Counted from the stretch's first letter, positions 1 to 14,276 are shown. The stretch is DNA of 64,000 nucleotides from Rallus limicola (GCA_022605955.1 JAKCOZ010000014.1:17676001-17740000); one strand, 5' to 3'. Translations and numbers: made by a program. Notes: generated by a model from the letters alone, not told the origin.

Positions 1-3000
1 CGCCTCCCTGGTTTCTTATTTTCTTGTCAGTCTCTGCCCTACTCCTTGCCCCACTGCCTCGCTGAATTTCTTTGATATTCAGATCGACTCAAATATGCTC
101 TCAGATCAAGCAGTGGAAAAAGCAGTAATTTAAGTCACAAAGGCCTGTGCACATTACAAATCCCAGATAAGCGCTGGAGGTTTCTCTTCACATCTGCCTG
201 TCTCCCATCCAAACATCACCGGAATGTTTTCAGGGCTTGATAATGCCTGCCTCCTCTATTTTTCCTGAATAAGGGAGAAAAATCCCCTGTGGGGAACCCA
301 GAGACCCCAAAGCCTCTTGTCTCCTCTGATGTGCAGCACGTGCCGATCGCATGGGAAGGAGGGGAGGGAGCACTGCTGGCGGGGATGGAAACGCGCGCTT
401 CGCTCCTTGGGTGTAGGCAGCGTGCCTGTAGCTTAATGAATTGATGGCTTTCATCTGGAGAGGGGCTCGTGTACCATCCTTAATTGGATTTCTCTGTAGA
501 ACTGTAGCTCCTAGATCATCGCCTGGAAGGGGAAGGTGGTAACTAACATGGACAAGCAATATATGGTGCTGCTTCAAGTGCAGACAGGTTTGCAACAGGG
601 CTCCAGTCCATCAGTGCTGGAACTGTGTGACAGCTGTGATGCAATGGTGGGCAGCTGCATCTCAGGCACAGCAGGAGACCCTATTAAAAATATGAGAAGA
701 CTGTCAGCCTTCCTGCAAAAATATAGCCTCCAGTGCGACAATTTGACCTCAAAGGGATGGCAGTGCACTGGGGGGGAAATCTGTATTCCCACATCACTCC
801 CCTCCCTTGCCATTTCTAAAGTCATGGCATCCATCTTTGGGCCATGCAAGGCTCATCCCACTAACCCCACTACCTCCATTGGGCACACAAAGCTGATGCT
901 GGGGGCACTGGCAGCCAGTCCTCTGGGAGCACCTGGTTGTGAGGTATGATTCATTGAAATCATACGTGATTTAGGGCTACCCCAGGAAAAAAACATTGAT
1001 TGCTAATTACACGTGGCTTCAGGCTGTGGTCACTACACCTTTGAGAAAATGATGAAAGGAAAAATGCATCAACATGTTCTCTGTTTAGAAAGAAATGTAT
1101 ACTAATCCCTGTGTCCCACCATCTGTGGAGGTGGTGATGTTCTTTCACTAGAGGCTTGTGATAGCATGCAGTGGGCTCTCACTGAGAAAGACAAGGCAGA
1201 TACTGGGAAATTTTCCTGATGGCTGGGAATTCCCCTGCAGGTCCTGGAATGATCATATTTTGCTCCTATTGCAGTTGCTGTTGACTTCAAAGGAAGCGAA
1301 GAGACAAAGTGGAATTCTGCATGTATGAAAGGGTGGTTTGGCTGGCACTGGCTTTGTCAGAAACTGAAAGCCATCTTCACATCAGGAGCAGATTATTTGA
1401 CCTGTCTTTTTTTTCTTTCTCTCTCATTAATCCCTCTGCTGTGACTGTTAATTTTTTTAAGTAATTTTGTTCTTTCCCCTTCCCAATTCCACTTCAGATG
1501 CTTGATCTTGCCTAATACTTTCTCTCTGACCTCACAGTCTGTTGCCATGGAAATTCAGCTTTGTAACCTCACTGATGGATTAGGGAGAAGACAAAAGATA
1601 GACTGGGTAGGAAATGAACCTTCATTTGCTGAAAGGGCAAGACTGTGGTCATGACTGTACTGCTACCAACTCTGAGGAAGCCACTGAAAGCAAAATCCTG
1701 ACTCTCAATTTGCTGGACCATGCCCAGGCTCAGGCTCTGACATGGCTCATGTGTGACAGCACCGAGAAAAGGGTATAACTGGCAGCCCAGTGCTGGAAGA
1801 GAGGGTTCAGCCTGTGCCAGTGCCCACCATGGGTGGTGGGCACGTCTCAGTGGATTGCAGGCAGGTGCCAGAACTGTCATCAGCAAGCAGGTCCCTGCTT
1901 GGAGCGAGGGCTGCTTGGTCTCCAGTGGTCTGTAGAGCTGCCAATGCAGTCCTTGACTTCCCCAAGCCGAAGCACAGCAGGCTTCTTGAAATACTTGAAT
2001 TTCAGTAGAAGGCCTTAAAGAAAACCAACAAGGAAGGGCTCTCTATTAGCAAGGCAAGGCCAGATGTCCATTTAATATTTTGTCTGATTGCCCCTAATGT
2101 TTGCTATAGAAAATTGTGAAAGGTACCCCTCGGCCTGCTTGTCCACGAAGGATTATGCAATGATTTCTGTGGCTTCCCAAGAGGGTGGGTGAGCAGCACT
2201 GCTTACCCCCATGCGGTGTGCTGCGTGTGGTGCTGAGGAAGCATGGATCTGGGCAGCCACAGCACCATGCAGCAATTTGCTGAGCAGCCCCTGAGATCCC
2301 CACAGCATCCAGGACTCGCTCTGACATTTAGGTGGAATGTGACGACTTGCAACATGTGCCCAGAGCACCGTATTGATGTCACTTTGCTGGATGCAGGCCA
2401 AGCATCTAAAGGGCAGTGAGCTGGTTAATATGATAATCACGTTGCATCCTAGTCTCCCCGTATGACAGCGCTTTCCATTCCTGTTCATGATGCTGCCACA
2501 TTTTTCTCTGAGGGCAAATGTGACTTAAGCAAAGTGGCAGAAGGGAAAGAGACTAGTCAGCACACATCAGGAAAAATCTATCTGTGGTGAGAAACAGTAA
2601 TCCTAGTGATGATAAACATCAGGAGCAACTACCACAACTGCAGGACCCTGTCAGCTGGGTCTGATAAAACTTTGAGGACTGAGAACCCCTGTAAGCAAGG
2701 GGAGGGCTGGAAAATAAACAACCAGATGAGGATCAGAAAGCCTTGGGGTGGCAGGGACTTCCACGTCCAAGCCAGCAAAAAGAAGGGGGGAACTGCCATA
2801 TCACCAAGAGGTGGTGTCTCTTCCCAGAGGGCAGATGGAGAATGTGCAGCTGGCTGCAGGCAGCATTAAGAGCCGGCTGAGCATCCAGCCCTACCAAAGG
2901 ACAGAGCAGTCCTCATGCCGTGGGAGTTATTTGAGTTCCTGGCACGATTTCATCCTCTTGCCAAGGATTAGAGCAGTGCAGGGTCACAGCCACTCTGTGG

Positions 3001-4642
3001 GGACAGAGCAGGGCCCAGGTGCATGTACAATGTGTGAGCCAAGCTACAGGGTTTATCTAAAACCACTTTAGGTTGGTGGAAATCCTCCCACTGCTGGCAG
3101 TGGCCACAGGATCAGATGCTGAATCGTTGCATCTTGCCTTGACCAAACTTGAATCTTTTTTTTACATGGGGCCATCTGCGTTATCCTAAGAATTTGTCAG
3201 TATTCCCAGCTCTGAAATTAATTCTGCTTTCCTCCTGCCTGGTGGTTTCCTTCCCTAAGATAGCTTTATCATGGAGGTGTCACCAAGGTCCTTCTCCTCT
3301 GAGTTTCCTGCTGGCACAGAGGGATGGCTCTGTGTGAATCTTCAGTTGCTTCTGCTTCATCTGGTTTGCACAGGTTGAATTTGGTGCTGTTCCTCTCAGC
3401 TCTTGGATACTACATGCTGATACTGGGTTTAGGCTCATGGAAACTTGCTCCTGGCCGCTTCTTCTGATTTCTTGGTCACAGCTTGGCCTCATGAACAAGG
3501 CAAGGAGAGCATGGGGAAGGAAGAGGGCTATGATGCACTCATCCCATCCAATTACTCCTTTATTGAATGGACAACATTAACCAGCAATTCTTAGCTATTG
3601 AATCATGTGTATTTTAATGGAGAACATAGTAACATCGCTCATGCAATACATCACTCATGCTCTATGCTTCCCAGCATCAGCCTAAAATAGAAAACTGATT
3701 GATATGATCAGTATTTGACTGGCAAAGCTATATCACCTGCTGAACCAGAAGCACTTTCAGCTCAGTGGCAGAGTCCTTTCTTAATGTAGCTATACAATAC
3801 TTCAAAAATATTTGCAATGGATTTATTTCCAGTTGGATCTAAATCCTCCAGCAAACTCTAGATTTATTACCTCTTATCGTGTGTAAAATCCCTTCTTTAT
3901 ACCTCACATCAGCTTCCTTTCAAACCAGACGGTACTTACAGTTTATGGCATACTACATTATAGTCACTTACCATCATACATATTGTGTTCTTCCATGACT
4001 TTAAATGTTAAAGGACACCTTTCTGCCCTATTTGAAAGGAGGGGGAGAGCAGAAAACCCATGTATTAGCAAAATTGCTGTCATTTATTTCATCACATCAA
4101 GCCAAGTATGGTTGAAATAACCAATCCATTATAAGAGAGGTAATACATCATTCATTATTTGCTGCTTGCTATGGCAAGCCACTGGCTCAGCACATATAGA
4201 CTTATGGATTTGGTACGTGGAAAGCTATAATGAATGTGCAGTTGTGATGAGAAAAATTAATGCTAATATTTACTGCTCTACAGTGACAGCTATGTATCAA
4301 CTGCTTCCCCCTCCCTTTCTGCTTGCCACCCTCTGTACATGCAGGCAAATGTTCCTTCTATTTAATTCCATCCCAGCCATCGCCCTTTAGCAGAGCAGAA
4401 ATAGAACAGAAACCTGAGGGAGGTTGATTTGCCACGCTGCTGAGACCTCATGTCTTTGGCTGCTGTGATGCCTGTGTGTGAGGACAGCTGCAGAAGGAGG
4501 TTGCCTGTGTACTTCTCTCTCTGCCAAATATTTTAATCTAAATATATTGAATTGGCTGGAGGACGTCTGGTTGTGCAAAGCAACAGTGAAATTTGGCACT
4601 GAGTGTTTTAAACTATTGTAACAACATAGTACCTTATAATGG

Positions 4643-4743
4643 TATATATATATATATATATTATTCTGTTTATGTTTGTTTCTCCAGATAGATAGAAATA
4701 AAGGGGCATACGTAATAGGTAGGTAGGCAGATAGATAAATAAG
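4643..4743. repeat. Simple repeat cluster: (TA)n then GATA/GGTA units
   Basis: A run of alternating TA spans about 4643-4661. It is followed by GATA units near 4686-4695 and by GGTA and GATA units at about 4715-4740. These are ordinary microsatellites that are likely to vary in length. Confidence 0.85.
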
Positions 4744-5138
4744 TTACTATACCCTTAAGAAGTCAGCTGGTTGCAGCAACTTGTAGTAAGTCCATTTATA
4801 TAATAGGCACCTGCCCCATTTGTTGCAGGGTCAGAGCAGGGCATAATCAGACTGGATCAGCTGTGTCCTGCCCCACTTTGGGTGGGAGGAGGTAAGGGCA
4901 CCATGGGGATAAAACAGCCTCCCTTCCTGTGCTCCCAGGAACTGTAGACAGCCCTTCTGCAGCTTCTTCAGGAGACAGTTGGTGGGGGGGGGAAAGTTTG
5001 CCACTCCTGGAAAGGCAGGGGCAGGCAGGGCAGCACCCGGGCTTGTGGCTTGTGTGGCTTTCCTTGTGCTCCCTGATGTTCCTTTGCATGCAGCCTCTGA
5101 GGTTTCTTTAGAAAAAAAACCCAGAAATGTCCACATGA

Positions 5139-5159
5139 TGTCCAGGCCTAGCCTGGACA
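5139..5159. repeat. Perfect 9-bp inverted repeat with 3-base loop
   Basis: The arm TGTCCAGGC at 5139-5147 is followed by CTA and by its exact reverse complement GCCTGGACA at 5151-5159. No terminator-like or transposon-like context surrounds it. It may be a chance palindrome. Confidence 0.7.
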
Positions 5160-7462
5160 CACTTGTCTACCAATGCACAGCCACTTGTCTATGAATGCAT
5201 CTGGGCATGCTGGAGGCTTGGTACTTATAGCTTCTGGACTCATTAACTACACATTCAGAAAGTGGATCCATAAACCAAATTAACCGAGAGTGATACATCA
5301 GTACACCCTGTCGTGCAGACATCATTCCTGTACTCTTGAGGTATGGACAGCCAGAGCACACTCCAGGATTGCTGAGACCTGCCCAGGACACGGAGCTACT
5401 CCATGTGCGCATTCCAGGCAGTTGAGACCATACTAAATGACCTGCCCATCAGAAAGGCAGGGAGAAATACAGTCTCATCTGCCCACCAAACGAAACTTGT
5501 TTCATATGCCGTAAAACAAAACCTTGTGAGTTCCCTACTGGGATGTATCTGTGGCCCTCCTGACTGCCTGTCTCTTCTGCTCCTCCTTAAAATCTATCAC
5601 ATCTTCTTTTCCTGCTTAAAGAAAGTCTCCTTTAATTTAAAAAAATAAATAAATAAAAAAGACTTCCTCATTCTCTGTCCCCTAAGTCCCTGGGCAAGAC
5701 TATATCAGCTTTTTAAAAAATTGCAGCTACTATTGCACTGTATCATTTTTCTCAGGGTTTGAAATGTTTTCCTAACCAAATTCCCCATTTTCCTGAACGC
5801 TGAGTTGCAGATGCTTTATAAATACTGTTATTGGCTTATTTTTAAATAAGTATGCTGTGTGTTCACTGAAAGCCTGAGCTGTAAACCACCTATTAATTTG
5901 TCTCTCTACCTCTCAGCATTCCCACATCAGCCACATTAGCTACAAGGGAGTTGCACATGTGCACCTTGGGGAGGGAAGCAAAGCCCCATAAATATGCATA
6001 TTCTGTAACCCATTTCTAAAGAGGAGCAGCTTCACTCTTACACTCAATTCCTCCAAACAGGAAAAAATACAATGGGTCCAAATCTGCCCTCTTCCCTCCT
6101 TGTGTATTCCATGACTTCAGTGCGTTGCAGGTGCCTCAAAGGCAGATCCTGCTTTCCCTTGCATCTTGTTACATCATCAGACCATCAGGGTGAGATTGAA
6201 CCTGATGGGGAATCCTGGTGGCACACAGGAGGACTGTGTGAGCTTTTTGGCTTAGAGGCGTGGGGCAAAAATGGCAGAGCAGGCACCTGGGTCCTTGAGC
6301 AACTGCTGTCTTCTGCCCATAGCGCTGGCCCTTGATCATCATTTCAGCATCTCAGCATCCCCTCTTTCTGTTGATCTAAATATGGGAATTTCTGCCTCAG
6401 TATTTCTATATTTTCCAGGAGAGGTTGATCAGGAGCAAAACAACTCATTCATGTCTCGCTAGAGCAGTGAGCAGTTGCAGCTTTTGCAAGCGTGACAAGT
6501 GAGTAATAACACGTTTTCACATGGTGGCCCCATGTGATGTGCTCAGTGTCGGCAGGCTGTACTAGGGATTCCCAGTCCCAGGGAATGACATGTGAGACGT
6601 GGCGGTTACATGGTGCTATATAACCACTGCCTTTGGCTAAGGATGTGCACACAGTTTGGCTGTTTTAGGTTTTCAAGTGCAAATAGTTTTTAGCAAAAAA
6701 GAGACAGCTAGAGCTAAACGAGCTTTTCTTGTCAGTCTGTGTATCTTATATGCAACAAAGAAAGTTGTTTTTTTTGAGCTCCAGACTCAAATTCCTCCTT
6801 GAGCCCTCTTTTATAAGCATTTGAAGTTGGGGCCTTTGCTTGCAGTGGCTCAAATTTTTAAAAATCTACTTTGTTCTTATCAAAGTTGCACAAGACGAGC
6901 ATGATTACAAGTGTTCGTCCGAGGAAGGTTGAACAGCTACAATGTCCCTTCAGTGCCTGACGTAGCAAGGGCCCCTCATCCCACCAACTTGTCTCAATGT
7001 GAAAGCCAGAAATGTAGCAGATGATGATAAATCCCTTGGATGGGCTTTGCAAGCAGCAGCACTGAGTCCTGCTCACACTGTCCTGGTTGTGGTCTGGGCT
7101 AAACTTGAAAGATGGTTCTGCCAAAGCAGGCAGAGTGCAAGGATCTGGGTGAAGCCTTGCAGACATTCCCAACAGTCATCGTGGTGGGGATCCTGTCTGC
7201 CAGACATAAGAAACAGATTAACATTACCCTAACCAGCCTATGATTATCTGATGCTAAGAGTGAAAATGTCTCTTCTAGGAAAGAAGAAAGCCATAGGCCA
7301 ACTCAGGAACATGTAGGCTCCTACAAAGTTAACTAATGATGGAGGCGTGGAAATTGCTAATTATTTCTGTGGAAGCAAACCACAGGTACAGCCTCAGATG
7401 GATTTCTGTTTCCAGGCTTAGCCCCATTTTCCACTTGTTCCTAATTTTCCCGAAGAAGTTCT

Positions 7463-7482
7463 GGGGGAGGGGGGGATGGGGG
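7463..7482 (+). repeat. G-rich run with G-quadruplex potential
   Basis: Three G tracts of 5, 7 and 5 bases are separated by one or two bases. The 7-base tract can supply two of the four G-triplets needed for a quadruplex. The surroundings are not GC-rich, so this is an isolated low-complexity run. Confidence 0.6.
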
Positions 7483-9715
7483 TGTGGTATGATAGTGTGT
7501 TTTCAGGTTCGGCCTCAGCCTAAGGTGAATATTTCAAGAACTCTCAGCAAAATCAGCCAGGCTGTTGTTATGATATGTGGGCGTGAAGAGAAACCAACTA
7601 TTCCTATTTGTTCCGGTTGCAGCTTCTCTGACCTCATAACTCAAGAACAGCTGACGCTAGGAAATTTGAACTCAGCTTGTTTTATAGACCTCAGTGATGA
7701 AGGAGAAAACAGTTCATGTCTGAGGAAAATCAATTCAATATTTCTAGAGTTGGGAGCAATTAGAGTCGAAGGCCAAATTTTGCTTTGAAATACAGCAGTG
7801 TGCTGAAATGCCAGTCCAAGGGCAGAACTCATCTTGGCACATTTTGTACATATTCATGAAGAAATTTGGTTTTTTCCTAGAATGTTAAACTGAGGTTGAA
7901 AGGAGGAGTGTCAGATTGATTCTGAAAGGCCCAGTTCTGGCTCTGATGCCAATCCATGGGATGAAATATAAATAATGTGCATTCAGCACACAATAAATAC
8001 CTCAGCCATGTCAATGGAAGGTTTCCACAATGATCAGAAACAGGATTTGGCCACGTATAGCAACTAACCTTTGCAGATAACATTATTTATTCTGGATGTA
8101 TTTCTTGCATCCAGTATCGCTCAGTAAGAAAGTATGTGTTTTCCATTCCTATTATTCTCTGTTCCTCGGTTTCCTTCCCCTGTCTTTCTCCCTACTTGCT
8201 GTTTTACAGCACTTCCTTTGTCCTTCCTTCTTCCTTTCCCTCTGAGCCTGCTATCCACAGAGGTCTCTTTAAAATCTTCCCCATTCTGGGGAGTGTCAGT
8301 TAAAGAGTCAATGCTTCCATTAACATGTCACTTTTGGGCCTTGACCTGTTGGTGACAGGAGGGGCAAATGTTCATCTTTTAGAAAGCCACAACACAAGTA
8401 TAGATTACATCTCATCAAAATGTTGTAGGATCGGATACGTAAATCCATTGAGTGAGTCTGAGCAAGGGTTTGGGGTTTTTCATTGGGTGAACTTTGTTGT
8501 CTCTGTCAAGCTGAGCCCATGTGTGAAATTCCACATAAAATTCCACTAAATCTGCCCCTTCATCTTCAAATAAGTTGTTTGACCCAAGAAAAATCACTGT
8601 AAGCTGTAAGTGGTTAAAGAAGCAGCCACATTAAAACCCCTTAAACCCATAGTGTATTTACAGAAAGAGGATTTTTCCAGTCCCTGCCTGTTACCGTATT
8701 GTCACGTCTTGCATCAAGCAAACTGCAGATGAACAGCAGTTATGAAATTGAGTCTCCCTACCCTTTAAATATCACAAGAAGCCTCCCCAAATAGCTCAGC
8801 CATCTCCTGACAACTCTTGATGCAATTCTCTGCATGGTCTGACAGCCACATGCCTCAGCAAGGCCCTCCAGGACTAGCTGAAGTCAATGTGTCAACCAGG
8901 GTTCTCATCCACCCAGTTCAAGATGATTTTTATCTCTTGTGAATTGGAGTCAGAGCACTCAATCCTTATGCCTGAGCTGAGCTTCAGTGATTGTTACACA
9001 CATTCAGAGTTAAGTAAATGCGATTGTGGCTTCACTTTGCATGATCAGGCATCGTTTTAAATGGATTTTATCTTCATAAGCAGTATGCTGTGCACACATG
9101 GTAGGATATTTTGCCATATGTTGAGATGATGCCTCCATATGAGATGATTTTGCTCAGGGTTTGTAATGGATACTAACAGGGAGCCTTACAAGTCTGGATT
9201 TGTATCTCCTGTCCCAGTGGAGACCATTCTGTGTGGACACTTCAGACCACTTTGGCATGCCCCATCTGATCCATGGCCCTGCCTTTCTTGGGCAGCCCGT
9301 GTCACTAGTTTTTCCTAACTTCCAACTAAAGTCCTTCCTGTGTACCAGAACAGGAGCCTAGACCTAAACTATAAAAGACTGCATTTTTTTCCTAACCTGT
9401 CAATAAAAATGACAAACAAACACCAAAGATGCAATGTATATGTATACATTAATTAGAAACAACGCTGATACACCTAGCCTTAATCCCCCACAACTGCTGC
9501 TATAAGCGTGCCGGTGCCTGTGGGTACACAGAAGGGAAAGCTTGTCAGTCCAAAGATGAAATCTTTGGAGTAGAAGGCTCTCCAGCATAATCATACTCAC
9601 ATCACGAAGAGACATGTAAATGCACACCACCGGGCGTCTGCGAGGAGTGGATTTGCATAACTGCCATCAGCAACGCTTATTCTGGGGAGGGTGAGTTTGA
9701 TCATCTTCATGCCTG

Positions 9716-9754
9716 TGAATGAATGAATGAATGAATGGATGAATGAATGAATGG
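9716..9754. repeat. (GAAT)n microsatellite
   Basis: About nine tandem GAAT units occur with one GGAT interruption. This is a simple tandem repeat. Confidence 0.9.
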
Positions 9755-10265
9755 GCAGTTCAGGTATTTTTAAACAGAGATTACAATTGGCTATTTTGTC
9801 CTACCATCTAAAAATATTACTCTGTCCCTTCACTGTCTGTCCTCCCTATCCTCCTCCCCCTCGCAATCAGTGTCTTTGTTTAAGGCTAGTTTAAAGCTCT
9901 ACAGCACTGTCTCAGGAGGGCAGTGTAGGGAGAGGCACCCATTGATATGATCCTGTTAATGAACTGTGCCACTGTGATGAGGCTGGAGCTTTGGAAGGCC
10001 TTAAGTGTGTTGTAGAAAATAGAGGATGCTTGGCCACACAGATTCCCAGGTACAGACCTGGCCTCAGGAGGGCTCCGAGTTGTCAGTACTTTTGAGGTTT
10101 CTGTAGGGACAGACAAATTACATGAGCTGAGGGTCTGGGCATTGCTCTAAAGTCCCTACGAGATGGTCAAGCGTGTGTTGACTGGGATAGGAATTGAAAA
10201 TGAAGGGCTAGGTGGGGCCTGCTCATCCTACAAATCATAGTATAGGAAAACCCAAATTAACTTCA

Positions 10266-10300
10266 CTCATCCACGCATCCATCCATTCATCCAACCATCC
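10266..10300. repeat. Degenerate CATC-type tetramer repeat
   Basis: Several CATC and CATT units occur in a row with base changes, which suits an old decayed microsatellite. Confidence 0.7.
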
Positions 10301-11586
10301 TGAAAGCTGTGATCCACTAGCTCTTTACCGTTGTCTTTTGTGGAAAAGTTAACACCCTGTAGAGTTAAAAAGCCTCTACGGAATCAGACTGGACAAGCAG
10401 AAAAAGATCTCAATCTTTATTAAACCTTAAAGGATTTTAAAGGATAATTTCTACAGTGACCTGCTGTTTTCATCCCTGCTATGATTTCCCTGTGATTTTT
10501 CTCCCCTGTCCCAATACAGGCTGCATGGCAGCAAGTAGGAAAAAGTGATGCTCTGTGCAAAATTAACTGTATCCTAGCCAGACCCAGCACAACCCAATAC
10601 CTGGCCCCAGAGCTTGTGATGTCTTCTCTTTCTCACTAGACTGCTGTTGTTCCAGAGCCACAAAGGGAGCAAGGTTTAAACTGTTTCCCTTCCAAGCAGC
10701 AATGAAGCAGAGCAGCTTTCTGCACAGTGACTCAGCCTGCCCCTGGCCTGGTCTCTTGCAGCCCTTTCAGAAGTCAAGAGGCAGAGCTTTCCATCTTCAC
10801 CAGTTCTATTCCATCCCTGTCCCTGTCCCACACTCACATCAAGGTCTATATAGACAGCAAGAGCAGGTAAGATAACTCTGTGGATAGTCTCTTACCTCAG
10901 AGGGGTCTTGCTGAGAGAGATCGTGCTTTCCCTGTGTCTCCAGAGATAACCCTGGTAGGTGACCAGGCAATAAAGAATCAATGAATGTCACCTGCCCGGA
11001 TCAAAGTGTAGTGTTAGTTGTTTTGCTTTCTGACAATTCCACATAAGTCTTTCATTTAAAAAAATTAATATATTTCTTTTGTTTTCGGGGATAATTTTTA
11101 TAATAAAAGGATTTTTGTTGTCATACCCACTTTCTACTCACGCTTTGCCAACAGTGGGTGCCCCAGCAGCTTAAGAGTGTTTGTGTCCAGCTGCTCCTGA
11201 GGCCCTAATGTGTGGCCAGGCAATGAGCACTTTTTCAGGACAGAGCTGAGCCTTGCATAGCTCCCATTCCTTCTGTCTTCTGGAAAAAATCACATCTGGA
11301 CTGACTCCAAACCTGAAAAGTTTTAGCCCAGTTAAATAATTACCATGACAGTTATGTGTCTCTTAAAACCACAGGCTTCTTAGGGAATGATAATTTTGGT
11401 CAGTACGTTAAGTACATTCATGCCTTTTACCATCTTTGCAGTCCTTCCTGAGCTATTCCACATAAGTTTTTAACATGTGCCAATGATTTTAAATATTAAA
11501 AAGAAGAGAGAGTTTGGAAATACCACTGGATAAGTTAGGTAATATGATGTAATTTCAAGGAATAAATCTGGATTGTTTTTTTTCCT

Positions 11587-11608
11587 CTACGTGGCGTGTG
11601 CCACGTAG
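11587..11608. repeat. Perfect 9-bp inverted repeat holding two CCACGT cores
   Basis: The arm CTACGTGGC at 11587-11595 is followed by the loop GTGT and by the exact reverse complement GCCACGTAG at 11600-11608. Each arm carries a CCACGT core, on opposite strands. Such a core resembles part of the sites bound by bZIP and bHLH factors. No gene start is evident nearby. Confidence 0.7.
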
Positions 11609-12949
11609 CTTGGAAGATCAGTTACTGCCTTGGACACATGCATGTTAGGTAGATGATTTTTCAAGACACATGCTGGAAAAATGAAGTAGCCAAGCCTGAG
11701 CCCAGCGTGAAGAGTTATACAGCCTTTGAATCCAGTTAGTTATTAGATTCAAAGATGAATCTGGCTGTAGAAATTAAAAGTGTGTCAGAAAAAAAAAACC
11801 CAAGACACCCAAGGCACAGCTGATAAATATGAAACATTTGTATCTTGCTAAATGTATTTTGTCATAATTACCAGTATATGGATTTGTATTGTTCAAAGGC
11901 CTAACAGTGAATCTCCCGTGATGGATGCGCAGTAAAACAGGACTAATTGGGAGCATTAATTTAGACAGAGGCAGGACTTGACATGGAGCACCGAGTGAGA
12001 GATGCTTTGTATTGCCATAACAAGTACAAAGTGCCTGCATGTAATTTGCAAGCTCGAATCACACCACCTTGGCAAACAAATTGTTACAGGCTGTTGCTGT
12101 TTCTTTTTTTTTTCCTCTTTTTGTTTTATTTCTCTCCTAATAAATATCTTTGACCCAAGTTCATCTTAAGGAAATAGTTGTAATGCAATAGAAACATGGC
12201 TGTCGGTGCTTCTGTGTTTCTGGCAATGTAATTGACAGTGAATGAGCAGGCAAGAGCAGCTCCCAGCAGGGACACTTTTAAATAAATATACACTAAATAA
12301 GCACAGTGGAAGGGGCAAGTAACAAATCTGCGCAAAGAGCTGCCTGCTATACATATCCTCAGAAATCTTCTGTGGTTTAGGCCCGTAACAGCAGGGGTAC
12401 AGGCTGCAGGTTGTTTTCCTGCAACCTCTGCTTTAGTTGCCTGCTCCCACCCTGGTCTTGGTTCAGTGAAGTGTTGGTCATGTGTGGTGCTCCTGGCATG
12501 TGGGTGATGCCGCTGACGTCAGATGAAAGCCATTCTGGCTTCAGTGCCTTCCTGAGGCAGTGCCCATAACAAGAAGTCAGACTGTGACTGCATCAAAATA
12601 CAACCTGAGGCAGGTTGCTTGTTATCTTAGGTAGTACAGCCACTGACCTTGGTTCACGCCAGATAATTTTGTTTTAGCTACCAGATACGAGTTACTGTTG
12701 GGGAATAGTCTGGGGCCAAGCAGCTGTTCTCTACATCTTTGGTATTCAAGTACTTGAGTTTTATTTTTCTACTATCTGACTGAAATGCTAATTTCCAGCA
12801 AACCAGGTAAAGAGAAGTAAGCACCAAACAGTGGTGCTGAGCTGTCGTGATAGATTCAGATGGCACACCCAGCACCCAGATTTGAAGAGAACAAAAGATG
12901 AATCTTTACACTCCTTTGACTACTCCTTCCAGTTCTTAATTGCCATTAC

Positions 12950-13128
12950 TGGAACAGGTTGCCCACAGAGGTGGTAGAGGCCCCGTGTGTGGAGACATTC
13001 AAGGTCAGGTTTGATGAAGCTCTGAACAGTCAGATCTAGTTAAAGGTGTCCCTGCTTACTGCTGAGGGGTTGGACTACATGCCTTTAAAGGTCCCTTCCA
13101 ACCTAACACATTCTGTGATTCTGTGATT
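12950..13128 (+). mobile_element. CR1 LINE 3' fragment, + orientation
   Basis: The text follows the CR1 3' region of bird genomes: a segment on a contested gap, gaggtggtagaggcc, then a phrase ending in ttggactacatg, then aaaggtcccttccaacct. It ends with two copies of the terminal octamer-like ttctgtgat at 13111-13127. Only about the last 180 bases of the element remain, which is the usual 5' truncation. No coding capacity is left. Confidence 0.9.
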
Positions 13129-14250
13129 AATCTCCAGATCATTTCTTCTCATTTGGTCATGGGTCTTCAGTGTGCAACTATGTTTTACTTCCACTGGTTC
13201 TTTTAATGTTTCCTGTGTTCTCCTCTCAGAGTCATTTGTGCACTGAATAATCTTACTAATTGCAGAGGATCTTTCCTGGATTTACACCCATGCAGCAGAA
13301 GCCACCATATGTCCCAGCGGACTTTTCCTGACATGCTATCAATAGCCATGGAATTGGTCCCTCAAGCAAGGCTTCTGTTATTTATTTCCATCCAGTCCTT
13401 TCAACTCATATTGAATAGGGATGAAACTCAGCACTTTACCTTAAAATTATGTCCTTTGTCTAATGCTCCTTGATATTCCTTCCTCTCGGTGCACTGACCT
13501 TTACTAAGGCCATTGCTCATATATTCTCTTGGCCACAGTAGTTAACGTTAATGCAAAGTCTGTGTTCCCCTGCAGCTTTAGAGCTGGTAGGCCGCACTTA
13601 GTGCTCTGTCTGCAAATGGAATGGCCTTCCGATACTGCACTTTACTGTGGGAATAATTCTACTGCTCGGGTACAATGACAGCTGAGAATGCTTAAAAAGA
13701 GAGAAAGAGGAAAGGGAAAATGTAATAAGGCAGAAGTGTGACAACAAAACACTTATGTCAGTGTTATCATTGCGTTTCATGGGAATGCAGCATCTGACTG
13801 CTGCGCAGCTCTTCCAGCGTCTGTCTGCTGAGGACCCAGAGTGACGTTTAATTGTAGCTCATTCAGAGTGCTTAACAGAAAGTTCTTTAATGGTCATTAG
13901 CTCTGCTTCTCCCTAGTTTGAAGGTTACATTTTGTATATTAATAAATTAAGCCCAGGCCAAGGCAAGCCTGGATCAGAGCAGTGTAAGCAGTAAAAAGAT
14001 GTTATTAGCTATTTCAGAGATGAATTTATCTTTCCAAATACACCGCTGGGTACACTTGCACTCATGTTGTTTCTGAGGAAACAGCCCATAGCTGTGTTTG
14101 ACGTTTGTTGCCGAAGCCTCAGGAAATCTCCAGCCCTCCCCAGGACCCAGGCAATCACGTGTGTTAAGGGCAGTGGGGCGAGCCCAGGTGGTCCCACTGA
14201 GGCGGCATGGAAACTCCCAGTTACACGGCTGGCATTTCTGCACTTCCATC

Positions 14251-14276
14251 GGGGGGGGGGCGGGGGGGAGCGGGAG
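14251..14276 (+). repeat. Long G run with G-quadruplex potential
   Basis: A G10 tract, C, a G7 tract, AGC, GGG, A and GG occur together. This easily satisfies a four-tract quadruplex pattern on the + strand. It lies in the most GC-rich part of the first 25 kb. Confidence 0.75.

Larger units (their letters stand above)
1..12949. other. Noncoding DNA, probable TMEM108 intron; no gene recognised
   Basis: I see no exon that I can support here. Open frames reach about 150 codons (the longest runs 7336-7788 on the + strand), but none shows a recognisable domain, codon pattern or flanking splice structure. The stretch contains a (TA)n run, GATA/GGTA-type repeats, a GAAT tetramer run, a degenerate CATC-type run and two perfect short inverted repeats, which are listed separately. 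The assignment to a TMEM108 intron is inferred from the downstream coding exons, which lack their start codon, and from the known large size of the 5' introns of this gene in mammals. It could equally contain untranslated 5' exons that cannot be seen from sequence alone. Confidence 0.5.

Noticed and set aside
7336..7788. 150-codon + strand frame
   Set aside because: It crosses a G-rich low-complexity run and has no recognisable domain or flanking splice structure.
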